From: DATKNA01 sp963786765
GTDB taxonomy: Bacteria; Actinomycetota; Actinomycetes; Actinomycetales; Kineosporiaceae
Assembly: GCA_963786765.1 (NCBI GenBank)
Contig: CAWBAJ010000008.1
Span: 1 to 64,000, forward strand
DNA: 64,000 bases
Direction of reading: 5' to 3'
Shown here: piece by piece, positions 37,736-47,083 of the stretch
Numbering within the stretch: the first letter of the stretch is position 1
How the letters are laid out: every line of letters starts with the position of its first letter
Notes under the pieces: model-generated
Told to the model about the DNA's origin: nothing
The model's input: the letters and a program-made list of their open reading frames with translations, nothing else
The model's database searches: none
Program-made: the position numbers and the translations under genes

Positions 37736-38605
37736 GTGGCGACGCGCTCCCAGTGGATCTCGGGCGCACGTCCCCGGACCCTGCCGGCGGCCGTCTCCCC
37801 GGTCGTCGCCGGCACCGGCGCGGCCGCCGCCCTGGACGGCGCGGACGGCGTCCGGGCGGTGCTCGCGCTGGTCGTGGCACTGGCCCTGCAGGTGGCCGTC
37901 AACTACGCCAACGACTACTCGGACGGGATCCGCGGGACCGACGACGTGCGGGTGGGCCCGTTCCGGCTCACCGCGTCACGGGCGGCCACGCCATCGCAGG
38001 TTCGCAACGCGGCGTTCGCCGCCTTCGGGGTCGCGGGCCTGGCCGGCGTCGTGCTGGTGGCGCTCAGCGGCGAGTGGTGGCTGCTGCTGGTGGGCGCCGC
38101 GTGCGTGGCAGCGGCCTGGTTCTACACGGGCGGGCCCCGGCCGTACGGCTACGCCGGCCTCGGCGAGGTGTTCGTCTTCGTCTTCTTCGGCCTCGTCGCG
38201 GTGCTCGGCACGACATACACGCAGGCGGGCAGGATCGACACCAGCACTGCCGCGGCCGCGGTCGCCGTCGGTGCGCTGGCGTGCGCGATCCTCGTGGCGA
38301 ACAACCTGCGTGATGTGCCCACCGATGCGCTCGCCGGCAAGCGCACCCTCGCCGTCCGGCTCGGCGACGGCGGCACCCGCCGGTTCTACGTGGCGCTCGT
38401 CGCGCTGCCGTTCCTGCTCGTGCCGGTCGCCGCCGCGGCGCACCCGTGGGCGTGGCTGGCGCTCGGCGCGGTGGCGCTCGCCGTGCGGCCGGTGCGCGCG
38501 GTGCTGCGCGGCGACAAGGGCCTGGAGCTGTTGCCGGTGCTGCGCGACACCGGCCGGCTCGAGCTGGGCTACGCCGCCCTGCTGGCGCTCGGCCTGGCGC
38601 TCTGA
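37736..38605 (+). CDS. menA: 1,4-Dihydroxy-2-naphthoate polyprenyltransferase
   Basis: MenA attaches the polyprenyl tail to 1,4-dihydroxy-2-naphthoate in the membrane. The 289-residue protein has the first prenyltransferase motif in VNYANDYSDGIRGTDD, the second in NNLRDVPTDALAGKRTLAVR, and about eight hydrophobic segments. The polyprenyl diphosphate it uses is probably made by the synthase at 1-640. The GTG at 37736 was chosen because it follows menE closely. The gene is free of indels, unlike menE. Confidence 0.96.
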   Translation: MATRSQWISGARPRTLPAAVSPVVAGTGAAAALDGADGVRAVLALVVALALQVAVNYANDYSDGIRGTDDVRVGPFRLTASRAATPSQVRNAAFAAFGVAGLAGVVLVALSGEWWLLLVGAACVAAAWFYTGGPRPYGYAGLGEVFVFVFFGLVAVLGTTYTQAGRIDTSTAAAAVAVGALACAILVANNLRDVPTDALAGKRTLAVRLGDGGTRRFYVALVALPFLLVPVAAAAHPWAWLALGAVALAVRPVRAVLRGDKGLELLPVLRDTGRLELGYAALLALGLAL

Positions 38606-38840
38606 CGCGGAGCGCAGCACTCCGGTCCGCGAGCCCCTGGGCGCTTCAGGCGGGGCACCGTGAGGAGCCTTTGCTCGGCCCGGTGAGCTTTACCGGCCGA
38701 AAACGTCGTCGACATGGCATTTGATCAACCTTTTCGGGCGGCAAAGCTCAGAATCACGAGCAAGGGGAGGCCTCGCGGCGGGAAGGCCCCGACGTTGCTC
38801 GCGTTCGGGCCGCTTCTCGCTCTGCAGACGCGGACAAGAG

Positions 38841-38957
38841 CGGCCGGAACGCGAGTGACCTGGCCGGAAGCGGCCGGAACGCGAGTGACCTGGCCGGAAG
38901 CGGCTGGAACGCGAGTGACCTGGCCGGAAGCGGCTGGACGGCGAGTGACCTGGCAGC
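38841..38957. repeat. 30-bp tandem repeat, four copies
   Basis: Units start at 38841, 38871, 38901 and 38931, the last slightly truncated. Each contains GCGAGTGACCTGGC at the same phase; the unit begins CGGCCGGAAC or CGGCTGGAAC, with one or two changes between copies. The array occupies most of the 370 bases between the convergent menA and DUF4229 stops. No ORF with coding bias crosses it. Confidence 0.9.
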
Positions 38958-38975
38958 GGCGGCTGCACGCGGATC

Positions 38976-39302
38976 TCAGGCGGTGGAACGCGGGGCGGGC
39001 TCTTCGGGAGCGGCCTGGACGGATTCGTGGTCCGCATCGGCCTCGACGGCGGCGTCCTCGTAGAGGGCGTCCTCGTCGACGCGGGCGGCGCGTCGCCGCG
39101 CGGAGCGGGTCCGGATCCGGTCGACGATCACCACCGTCGAGGCGTCGCGCAGCCGTCCCAGCAGCACGTAGGCCAGGAGCGCGGAGATCAGGAGCCCGCC
39201 GATCAGCGCGAGCTCACGGCTGGCACCCAGCACGCCGAGCAGCGTCACCGCAAGCACGAACAGCACGAGCCGCGCCAGCATGTACTTGATCACCGGGAGC
39301 AC
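38976..39302 (-). CDS. DUF4229 membrane protein
   Basis: The 108-residue product starts VLPVIKYMLARLVLFVLAVT, has two membrane segments (LVLFVLAVTLLGVL and LALIGGLLISALLAYVLL) and then a charged tail with TRSARRRAARVDEDALYEDA. This matches the short actinobacterial DUF4229 family, which is often found beside men and ccs genes. The function is unknown. The GTG at 39302 fits the usual N-terminus; the ATG at 39281 is a later alternative. Confidence 0.8.
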   Translation of the reverse strand: MLPVIKYMLARLVLFVLAVTLLGVLGASRELALIGGLLISALLAYVLLGRLRDASTVVIVDRIRTRSARRRAARVDEDALYEDAAVEADADHESVQAAPEEPAPRSTA

Positions 39303-39359
39303 GACATCCAGCGTACGGCGCGCGGCGCCCCGCCCCGGCCTCGCGCCGCCCCTCGTGAT

Positions 39360-39404
39360 CAAAAAGGTTCTGGGGATCTTGTTCGGGGGCAAGATCCCCA
39401 GAAC
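39360..39404 (-). terminator. Perfect 15-bp hairpin with T-run (minus strand)
   Basis: GTTCTGGGGATCTTG (39367-39381) and CAAGATCCCCAGAAC (39390-39404) are exact reverse complements with an 8-base loop TTCGGGGG. Read on the minus strand the stem is followed by CTTTTTGATC, the form of a rho-independent terminator. It lies 58 bases upstream of the DUF4229 start on that strand, so it would act as a leader terminator/attenuator, or end an unknown short transcript. It could equally be a dispersed palindromic repeat. Confidence 0.6.
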
Positions 39405-39540
39405 TTCCTCGACCCTAGAACTCGCTGATCAGGGGTGAAACACGGGTCGCCCAGATGGCTCAAGGGTTCACTGCCCGCTGCCGAGAACGGTGCTGGCGCT
39501 GGTGATCCATCACCCGCCTCCCTCCTCGCCTGGAGCAGTC

Positions 39541-41571
39541 ATGGACGCGGACGTCGTCTCGCAGGAACAGCCCCTCGCCGTTCCGGTTCTCGACCACGAC
39601 GCCGAGCCGCTGCTGCTCGCGCTGCTCGCCGCCGGCGGCGCCGCGGCCGCGTGGACCACGGGCGCCCACCGGGCACCGTGGAGTGCCTGCCTCGCCGTCG
39701 CGGTCCTCGCGGGTAGCGCCTGGCTGGCGCGGGGCGTCGAGCGCGGTGACCAGCGCGGCGGCCTCCGCGGATACGCTCCGGCCGGCTCAGTAGGGGGCCA
39801 GCGGATGGCCCGGGCCGTGATGACGCTCGCCGCGGCCGCCGTAGCCGTCGGCGCCAATCCCGGCCCCGCCCCCCTCGCCCTGGCCTGGCTGCCGGCCGTG
39901 TGCGCGGTCTACGCCTACGTCCTGCCACCGCGGCCCGCCGCCGGCGTCACCCTTGGCGCGCTGGCCGTGCTCGTCGTTCTCGCCGCGGCGGCCGGTGCGG
40001 CAGGCCACCGCCCGTCCACCGCCTACGCGGCCTGCGCCGTCTGCCTGATCGCCGCCAGCCTCGCCGCCGGGACGCTGCGTGTCGTGGGCGAGTCCCGCGC
40101 CGACAGCCCGCTCCTTGCAGCGCCCGCCACTGCCGAAGCCGCGGAACTCCCCGCCGTCGCCGATCCCCAGCCCGCCGATCCCCAGCCCGTCGACCCCGTA
40201 CCTGCCGACGTCGAGCGGGTCGAGCCGGACGGCGCCGCGAGCCCGGCGTCCCCCCGCATCGCGGCGTGCACCGCCGGTGTAGCCGGGACGGACGCCCTGC
40301 TCGAGGCCACCGGCTGCGCGCAGGAGCGATCAGGCGTGGTCGGCGGCCGGGTGGGCCTGCTCGTCGTCACCCTGCAGGGCCTCGACGAGCTGCCGGCGGC
40401 CGTCGGCCGCGGCGCCGCGCAGGCCGCGCTCGACACGCTCGCTCGCAGGGCCCGCGCCTGGCTGCCTGCCGGGGACGTCGTCGCGTGGCTCGGGGACGGC
40501 CGGCTCGGCGTGCTCCTCGAGGGCGTCGACACCCAGACCTGCCTCGTGGTCGGCCGTCGCCTCGCCGCCCTGCTCGCCGAGCCGCTGGAGGCCGGGCAGA
40601 ACGTGCTGACGCTGCCGGCGTCCGTGGCCGTGACGCTCGCGGACGACGTCCGCGAGGCCCCGGAGACGCTGCTGCGGCGGGCGGTGGCAGCGCCCGCGCT
40701 GTCGGCGTCCGAGCTGCTCCCGATGGCACCCGCCACCAGCAACAGCGGGGACGCCGCCTCCGACCCGCTTCTCGAGGAGCTGTGGCCGGCGCTGGGCAGC
40801 GGCGGCGTCCGGATCGCCCTGCAGCCCGTCGTCGCCCTCGGGACCCTCGCCCGGCACGACCGCGTCGTCGCCGTCGAAGCCCTGGCCCGCTGGACCCGGG
40901 CGGACGGCGTGGCGGTCCCTCCCGCCAGGTTCGTGGGCGCCGCCAGACGTGCCGGGCTCGGCGGTGTGCTCGGTGCGACCGTCCTCTCGCAGGGCCTCGA
41001 CGCAATCGTCCAGCGTCGGCGCGCCGGCGAGCAGGGCCTGGGTCTCGCCGTCAACGTGGCTCCGGAGCAGCTCGTCGGGCCGGCTGCGGCCGCGGGGATG
41101 CTCCAGGCTGTCGCGGCCCGCGGGCTCGAGCCGGGCGCGCTGACCGTCGAGCTGCCGGCCCCCGCCCCGCTGGACGACCCGGAGTCGATCGAGACCCTGC
41201 AGGCCCTGCGGGACGGCGGCGCGGGGGTGGTGCTGGACAACTTCGGCGCCACCGGCCTGTCGCTCGCCGCCCTGCGCGACCTGCCCCTGACCGGGATCAA
41301 GCTCGACCGCTCGCTGGTCACGGACCTGGGCGCCGACGACCGGCTCGTCGTCGCCACTCTGCGGCTGGCGACCCGCCTCGGGCTCGCGTGCACGGCCGTG
41401 GGCGTGGAGACGCGGGCGCAGCTGGAGGCGGCCCGCGCGCTCGGGATCGACCACGCTCAGGGACACCTGCTCGGCCGGCCCGAGGGCGACGTCCTCCCGG
41501 GACCGGGCGTCGGTGAGGGGGCGGCCGTGGCGTCCGCGAACCCCGAGAGGGACCTTCTCTCGCGAGCCTGA
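39541..41571 (+). CDS. Membrane GGDEF-EAL-type protein, both domains degenerate
   Basis: About six hydrophobic segments fill residues 20-185, then a Pro/Asp/Val linker, a GGDEF-like domain (about 240-385) and an EAL-like domain (about 410-650). The GGDEF loop is replaced by WLGDGRLGVLLEG, so cyclase activity is unlikely. The EAL domain keeps E in VEALARW, N in AVNVAPEQL, K in GIKLDRSL and Q in QGHLLGRP, but DDFG is DNFG and the AEGVE glutamate is replaced (AVGVETRAQL). It may bind rather than cut cyclic di-GMP. ATG 39541 has GGAG upstream. Confidence 0.85.
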   Translation: MDADVVSQEQPLAVPVLDHDAEPLLLALLAAGGAAAAWTTGAHRAPWSACLAVAVLAGSAWLARGVERGDQRGGLRGYAPAGSVGGQRMARAVMTLAAAAVAVGANPGPAPLALAWLPAVCAVYAYVLPPRPAAGVTLGALAVLVVLAAAAGAAGHRPSTAYAACAVCLIAASLAAGTLRVVGESRADSPLLAAPATAEAAELPAVADPQPADPQPVDPVPADVERVEPDGAASPASPRIAACTAGVAGTDALLEATGCAQERSGVVGGRVGLLVVTLQGLDELPAAVGRGAAQAALDTLARRARAWLPAGDVVAWLGDGRLGVLLEGVDTQTCLVVGRRLAALLAEPLEAGQNVLTLPASVAVTLADDVREAPETLLRRAVAAPALSASELLPMAPATSNSGDAASDPLLEELWPALGSGGVRIALQPVVALGTLARHDRVVAVEALARWTRADGVAVPPARFVGAARRAGLGGVLGATVLSQGLDAIVQRRRAGEQGLGLAVNVAPEQLVGPAAAAGMLQAVAARGLEPGALTVELPAPAPLDDPESIETLQALRDGGAGVVLDNFGATGLSLAALRDLPLTGIKLDRSLVTDLGADDRLVVATLRLATRLGLACTAVGVETRAQLEAARALGIDHAQGHLLGRPEGDVLPGPGVGEGAAVASANPERDLLSRA

Positions 41572-41715
41572 TCAGGGCTCTGGTCACGGGCGGATCACGG
41601 CCGGATCACGGTCAGATCCCGCCGCTCCGGCTCGCAGGAGCGGGCCGTCGGAAGCCGTCGAAATGTCCCCGGCCCGGCCCCTTCCGGGTGGACGACACCG
41701 ACGTACAGTGTGGGC

Positions 41716-42072
41716 ATGCTGCTCCGCGTGGTTGTGGTCCTCGTGGTGATCGGGGTCACGGTCTACGCGCTCGTCGACTGCTGGGGCAGCGACGGACCAA
41801 GCGTGCGCCTGCTGCCCCGCGCCCTCTGGTTCCTCGTCGTCCTCGTGCCCGTCGTCGGGCCCGTCCTGTGGCTCGTGGCCGGCCGGCCGCGTGAGCTGCC
41901 GGAGGCGCCGGTGGCCCGGCCGCTGGCGCCCGACGACGATCCCGAGTTCCTGCGCCGGCTCGACATCGAGCGTCGTCGCCGCCTCGCGGAGGAGGAGCGC
42001 CGCCGCCGGCGCGATCGCCAGGACGGCAACGGGCCCGAGGGCGAGGACCGGTCCCAGGGCTCCCCCGCCTGA
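41716..42072 (+). CDS. Short PLDc_N-type membrane protein
   Basis: The 118-residue product starts MLLRVVVVLVVIGVTVYALV, followed by DCWGSD, a second span ALWFLVVLVPVVGPVLWLVA and a tail rich in Arg and Glu (RRRRLAEEERRRRRDRQ). This is the phospholipase D N-terminal membrane domain without a nuclease. The last ten codons and the stop lie in the first unit of the 59-bp repeat array. A GTG two codons earlier could also start it. Confidence 0.8.
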   Translation: MLLRVVVVLVVIGVTVYALVDCWGSDGPSVRLLPRALWFLVVLVPVVGPVLWLVAGRPRELPEAPVARPLAPDDDPEFLRRLDIERRRRLAEEERRRRRDRQDGNGPEGEDRSQGSPA

Positions 42073-42324
42073 CCCGTTCCGGGGCTCTCCTTCCACAGGG
42101 CGAGGACCGGTCCCAGGGCTCCCCCGCCAGACCCGTTCCGGGGCTCTCCTTCCACAGGGCGAGGACCGGTCCCAGGGCTCCCCCGCCAGACCCGTTCCGG
42201 GGCTCTCCTTCCACAGGGCGAGGACCGGTCCCAGGGCTCCCCCGCCTGACCCGTTCCGGGGCTCTCCTTCCACAGGGCGAGGACCGGTCCCAGGGCTCCC
42301 CCGCCTGACCCGTTCCGGGGCTCT
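42043..42324. repeat. 59-bp tandem repeat, about 4.8 copies
   Basis: Units beginning GAGGACCGGTCCCAGGGCTC start at 42043, 42102, 42161, 42220 and 42279; the fifth breaks off at 42324. Copies differ mainly at one position (CCTGACC or CCAGACC). Each has the perfect palindrome GGACCGGTCC. The array spans the end of the PLDc_N gene and fills the space up to the ccsB stop at 42331, so both convergent genes end in or beside it. An open minus-strand frame through the array is a by-product of the 59-bp period. Confidence 0.95.
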
Positions 42325-42330
42325 GGGTGG

Positions 42331-43329
42331 TCAGACGCCGGAGTACGAGTGGAAGCCGACGAAGAAGATGTTGACCACGAGGAAGTTGAACAGCACGCAG
42401 CCGTAGCCGGCGATGGCGAACCAGGCGGCGCGGCGTCCGTCCCAGCCACGGGTCGCCCGGGCGTGCAGGTAGCCCGCGTAGACGACCCAGATGACGAAGG
42501 ACCAGACCTCCTTGGGGTCCCAGTTCCAGTAGCGGCCCCAAGCGTGCTCTGCCCAGATCGCGCCCGCCATGACGGTGAACGTCCACAGCGGGAACGCCAC
42601 GACGTGGAGGCGATAAGCGCTGCGCTCGAGCTCGGCGGCGGGGGGCAGGGCGTCCATGAAACGGCCGCCGCGCAGGACGCGGCCATCGGCGCGGGCCTCC
42701 TCCCGGCGGTGCTGGACGAGCTGCAGCACGCTGGTGGAGAACCCCAGGGTGAACAGGGCGGAGGCGATGAACGCGACCGAGACGTGGATGACCAGCCAGT
42801 AGCTCTGCAGTGCGGGGACGAGTTGCGCGTCCGGCGTGTACAGCACGGCGATCGCCAGGCCGAGCGTGAGCAGGACGGGGCCGACGACGAAGGTGCCGAG
42901 GTACGCAACGTCGCGGCGGCGCAGGACCGCGAGGTAGACGCCGGTGACCACGAGGGCCCCCGTCGTCGCGAACTCGTACATGTTGCCCCAGGGCGCGCGC
43001 CCCGCAGCCACGCCCCGGGCGACGACGGCGCCGAGATGGAAGGCGAAGGCGAGCCAGGTCAGCGCGATGGCGATGCCCACGACGTTGCGACGCCGGGGAG
43101 GGACCGCGGGCGGAGCGCCGTCGTCGGCTGCGGTGCCGGGCGCGGCCGGCGCCCCGGGACCACCGACGGTCGCGGGAGCGCGGACCTCGGCCGGCGCCTG
43201 CCGGACAGCGGCGCCGCGACCGGCGAGGTCGAGCGCGAACGCGCCGAGCGCCCCGGTGTACACGGCCATGGCGGAGTACATGAGCAGGTTGCTCATCCCT
43301 GCCAGCGAATCCTGCGTCGCCACGCTCAC
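42331..43329 (-). CDS. ccsB: System II cytochrome c assembly protein CcsB (ResC/CcsA-like)
   Basis: This membrane protein handles heme for attachment to apocytochrome c on the outer face of the membrane, together with ResB. The 332-residue protein has the heme-handling WWD-type motif WGRYWNWDPKEVWSFVIWVV, a conserved His in LVIHVSVAFIASALFTLGF, and GAIWAEHAWG. About eight spans are seen, with a Pro/Ala-rich loop near residues 45-80. The GTG at 43329 overlaps the resB stop (GTGA). Confidence 0.94.
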   Translation of the reverse strand: MSVATQDSLAGMSNLLMYSAMAVYTGALGAFALDLAGRGAAVRQAPAEVRAPATVGGPGAPAAPGTAADDGAPPAVPPRRRNVVGIAIALTWLAFAFHLGAVVARGVAAGRAPWGNMYEFATTGALVVTGVYLAVLRRRDVAYLGTFVVGPVLLTLGLAIAVLYTPDAQLVPALQSYWLVIHVSVAFIASALFTLGFSTSVLQLVQHRREEARADGRVLRGGRFMDALPPAAELERSAYRLHVVAFPLWTFTVMAGAIWAEHAWGRYWNWDPKEVWSFVIWVVYAGYLHARATRGWDGRRAAWFAIAGYGCVLFNFLVVNIFFVGFHSYSGV

Positions 43330-45080
43330 TCCTCGCCCTGCTCGATGCCCTGCACCGTGGCGCCCGGCACGGTGATGCCCGGCGCGGCGCTGCCCTGCAT
43401 GATGCCCCTGGTCGTGCCGTCCGTGGTGCCCTTCGTCGTGCCGTCCGTGGTGCCCTTCGCCGTGTCGCCGCCCTGCAGCCCGGCCGCCGCGAGCAGCGAC
43501 CGCACCTCGTCGTCCAGCCGCGGGTCGTCCCCTCGGGACAGCGCCGCGGCCTCGACCACGGTACGGCCGGCGGCGCCGGTGCTCACGCTGAACCAGACCC
43601 GCCGGCGGCGGACGAACAGGGAGGCGCTCAGACCGGCCAGCGCGAGGACCGCGGCGCCCAGCACCCACGGCTTCGTCGGGTCGTAGCGGACGTCGAACGC
43701 CGCGTAGCGGCGTACTCCATCGAACGAGACGGTGCCGGCGCCGCCCGGCAGCGTGGCGGTCGCGCCCGGCGCGAGGAGAAGCCGCAAGGGCTGAGCGTCG
43801 GCAGCCTTGAGCTGCTCGAGCCGGCTCGTGTCCAGGACGTAGACGGAGCTGGCCGCGCCCGTCGTCATCGCGTCGTCGCCCGGCTTGGAGACGAAGGCGG
43901 TGAGCGCGAGCCGCGGCTCGACGAGGTCAGGGAACAGCGAGACGGGCCCCTCGGCCGGATCGATGGCATACGTCGGCAGGAACAGGCCGGTGAGGCCGAT
44001 CTGGCGCGGCTTCGCGTAGGGGACCTTGACGACACCGGCGGACTTGTAGTTCGGCTGGCCCGTCGGCAGGAACGGGACGGGACCGCTGAATGCCACGTTG
44101 CCCTGTCCGTCCCGGACGGTGACGACCGGGGCGTAGCCGTTGCCGAGGAGGAAGACCCGGACGCCGCCTGAGTCCAGCGGGTTGTTGGGGCTGATCGTGA
44201 CCTGCCGCGGCGCGGCGTCGGGCTCGTCCCGGACGGTCAGGTCGGCGTCGAACGCCCGCGGGGCGCCGAACTGGCTGCCGCCCGCCCGCGCCTCGAAGCG
44301 GACGCGTAGATCGTCGAGCGTGAACGCGAGCGGGGCGAGGTTCCCCCGGTCGACCTGCGGTCCGGCCTCGAAGCTGTCGTAGGACGCGACGGAGTTCGCG
44401 AACGAGGTCTTCTCGACCACGAGCACCTGCCCGGAGTACCCGACCATCGACCCGACGGCGACCGCGACGAGCAGCCCCAGCAGCGCGAGGTGGAAGACGA
44501 GGTTGCCGGTCTCGGCGAGGTAGCCGCGCTCGGCCGACACGCTGACGCCGTCGTGCCGCGCCACCCGGTAGCGACGCCGGCGCAGGGTGGCGGCGAGAGC
44601 GTCGAGGACGTCGTCCGCCGGGGTGTCGACCTCGACGCGGGTGTGCGCCGGGAGGCGACCGAGGCGGCGTGGCGTCCGCGGCGGTGCCGCCCGGAGCGCG
44701 CGCAGATGCGCACGCGTCCGGGGCAGGACGCATCCCACCAGGGAGACGAAGAGCAGCAGGTAGATGGCTGAGAACCAGATCGACGAGTAGACGTCGAAGA
44801 AACCGAGCCGGTCGAGCCAGGGGCCGTAGCCGCTGTGGTCGGCGAGGTACTCGTCGACGCGGCCCGGGTTGATCCGCCGCTGCGGGAACACCGAGCCGGG
44901 GACGGCCGCCACCGCCAGCAGCAGGAGCAGCAGCAGGGCCGTCCGCATGCTGGTCAGCTGCCGCCAGGCCCAGCGCACCCACCCGACGGCGCTCAGTGGC
45001 GGCAGTGCCACCTCGGGCGGGGGGCCGGGGGGCGCGGGTTCGTCCGTGATCGAACGGGTGGTGTCCGGGGGTGTGGTCAC
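43326..45080 (-). CDS. resB: Cytochrome c biogenesis protein ResB
   Basis: ResB partners CcsB in system II cytochrome c maturation. The 584-residue protein has three N-terminal membrane spans (TALLLLLLLAVAAVPGSVFP, IYLLLFVSLVGCVLP, LVFHLALLGLLVAVAVGSMV), a large extracytoplasmic domain with VRVFLLGNGYAPVVTVRDGQ, and a last span (PWVLGAAVLALAGLSASLFV). The C-terminus carries a short repeat, KGTTDGTTKGTTDGTTRG, from a 24-bp tandem duplication near 43395-43460. It starts one base after ccdA. Confidence 0.94.
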   Translation of the reverse strand: MTTPPDTTRSITDEPAPPGPPPEVALPPLSAVGWVRWAWRQLTSMRTALLLLLLLAVAAVPGSVFPQRRINPGRVDEYLADHSGYGPWLDRLGFFDVYSSIWFSAIYLLLFVSLVGCVLPRTRAHLRALRAAPPRTPRRLGRLPAHTRVEVDTPADDVLDALAATLRRRRYRVARHDGVSVSAERGYLAETGNLVFHLALLGLLVAVAVGSMVGYSGQVLVVEKTSFANSVASYDSFEAGPQVDRGNLAPLAFTLDDLRVRFEARAGGSQFGAPRAFDADLTVRDEPDAAPRQVTISPNNPLDSGGVRVFLLGNGYAPVVTVRDGQGNVAFSGPVPFLPTGQPNYKSAGVVKVPYAKPRQIGLTGLFLPTYAIDPAEGPVSLFPDLVEPRLALTAFVSKPGDDAMTTGAASSVYVLDTSRLEQLKAADAQPLRLLLAPGATATLPGGAGTVSFDGVRRYAAFDVRYDPTKPWVLGAAVLALAGLSASLFVRRRRVWFSVSTGAAGRTVVEAAALSRGDDPRLDDEVRSLLAAAGLQGGDTAKGTTDGTTKGTTDGTTRGIMQGSAAPGITVPGATVQGIEQGEE

Positions 45081-45081
45081 G

Positions 45082-45843
45082 TCAGATCACCGGCTCGAAC
45101 CCGGTCACGAAGCCCTGCAGGCGCGCCATCAGGGCGAACCAGGCACCACTGGCGAGCAGGACGCCGACCGTCACGAGCATGGCGCCGCCGATCCGGGTGA
45201 CGAGCACCCGGCGCCGGCGGACGGCGTCGATGGCGCCGAGCGCGCGCCGGTAGGCGAGCGCGACGAGCAGGAACGGGACGCCCAGCCCGACGCAGTAGGC
45301 GGTGGCGAGGAGGGCGCCGCGGGCAGGGTTCCCGCCGATGCCCGCGAGGGCCTCGACGGCGGCGAGCGTCGGGCCGGTGCAGGCGGTCCATCCGAGGCCG
45401 AAAGCCGCGCCGAGCAGGGGGGCGCCGGCCAGCCCGGCACTGGGGCGCAGGTCGAGCCGGCGCTCCCCGCCGAGCAGCGGGACGACGCCCAGGTACACCA
45501 GCCCGAGGACGACGGTCAGCACGCCGAGCACGCGCGCCAGCGCCTGGCTGTGCTCCTGCAGGGCGTAGCCGACAGCGCCGGCGGCCCAGCCGAGCGCCAC
45601 GTAGACGGCGGTGAACCCGGCCACGAACAGCGCGGCCCCGGCCAGCAGCCGGCCGCGGCGCTGCTGCTCCAGGTCGACCCCGGACAGGCCCGTGACGTAC
45701 CCGAGGTAGCCGGGGACGAGCGGCAGCACGCAGGGCGATAGGAACGACACCAGGCCCGCCGCGGCGGCGATCGGCACGGCGAGCAGCAGCGACCCGTCCA
45801 GCACCGTCTGCCCGACGCCCCCGGAGGTCACTGACGGGATCAC
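45082..45843 (-). CDS. ccdA: Thiol-disulfide transporter CcdA
   Basis: CcdA passes reducing equivalents from cytoplasmic thioredoxin to the extracytoplasmic ResA-type thioredoxin. The 253-residue protein has six membrane spans and both redox cysteines: FLSPCVLPLVPGYLGYVTGL near residue 40 and FGLGWTACTGPTLAAVEALA near 155. Its start overlaps the tlpA stop (GTGA), in keeping with partnership. Confidence 0.95.
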   Translation of the reverse strand: MIPSVTSGGVGQTVLDGSLLLAVPIAAAAGLVSFLSPCVLPLVPGYLGYVTGLSGVDLEQQRRGRLLAGAALFVAGFTAVYVALGWAAGAVGYALQEHSQALARVLGVLTVVLGLVYLGVVPLLGGERRLDLRPSAGLAGAPLLGAAFGLGWTACTGPTLAAVEALAGIGGNPARGALLATAYCVGLGVPFLLVALAYRRALGAIDAVRRRRVLVTRIGGAMLVTVGVLLASGAWFALMARLQGFVTGFEPVI

Positions 45844-46441
45844 TGTGCCGGCACCTTGCCGGACAGGACGTCGTCGACGAGGTCGACGAGGGTGTCCTTG
45901 GTGGTCGCGCCGCTGATCCGGGCCGCGATGCGGCCCTGCGCGTCGACGACGACGGTGGACGGCACGGCGTTCGCGGCGACCACGCCGCGCAGCGCGAGCA
46001 GGTACTGGGTGGAGTCGAACAGGCTGGGGTAGGTGATCCCGTAGGTACGCTCGAAGGCCGCCGCCCTCGCCCGGTTCCCGTCCTCGCGGATGTTGATGCC
46101 GAGGAACTTCACGCCCTTGGGCGCGAGGGCCTGCGACGCCGCCTGCAGCGCGGGCGCCTCCTTCTGGCAGGGCCCGCACCACGAACCCCACACGTTCAGG
46201 ACGACGACGTCGCCGCGGTAGCTCGCGAGGTCGACCTGTTGCCCGTCGACGGTCGCGCCTCGCAGGTCGCCGGGTGCCTTGCGCTGGTCGGGCGCGAGGA
46301 TCGTGATGCTCCCGTCACCGGCCTGGTAGTTCTGGCCGGTCACGGCGTTGCCGCTGCTCGTCGAGCAGGCAGCCAATGCCGCCAGAACGGCGCCGGTGCC
46401 GGCGGCGAGCACCGGGAGACGCCGGCGTCGGGCGCTCGGGC

Positions 46442-46445
<4 letters not shown>
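45840..46445 (-). CDS. TlpA/ResA-type thioredoxin lipoprotein
   Basis: This reduces the CxxCH cysteines of apocytochrome c before heme attachment. The 201-residue protein has a lipoprotein signal (LAALAAC, Cys27 lipidated) and a thioredoxin fold with the active site WGSWCGPCQKEAPAL at Cys90/Cys93, then FLGINIREDG and the cis-proline in NAVPSTVVVD. It overlaps the phosphatase stop (ATGA) and ccdA. ResA or CcsX would be suitable names. Confidence 0.93.

Positions 46446-47079
<634 letters not shown>

Positions 47080-47083
<4 letters not shown>

Noticed and set aside
38841..38957. CRISPR array in the 30-bp repeats
   Set aside because: The copies are directly adjacent with no spacers, and no cas genes are near.
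39405..39540. Cyclic di-GMP riboswitch before the GGDEF-EAL gene
   Set aside because: No GEMM core sequences are present, and the strong hairpin is oriented for the other strand.
41584..42273. A repetitive protein from the 59-bp array (minus strand)
   Set aside because: Because 59 is not a multiple of 3, the repeat cycles through frames by chance; there is no start with a ribosome site and no coding bias.
42043..42324. CRISPR array in the 59-bp repeats
   Set aside because: Whole units repeat with near identity, so there are no unique spacers.
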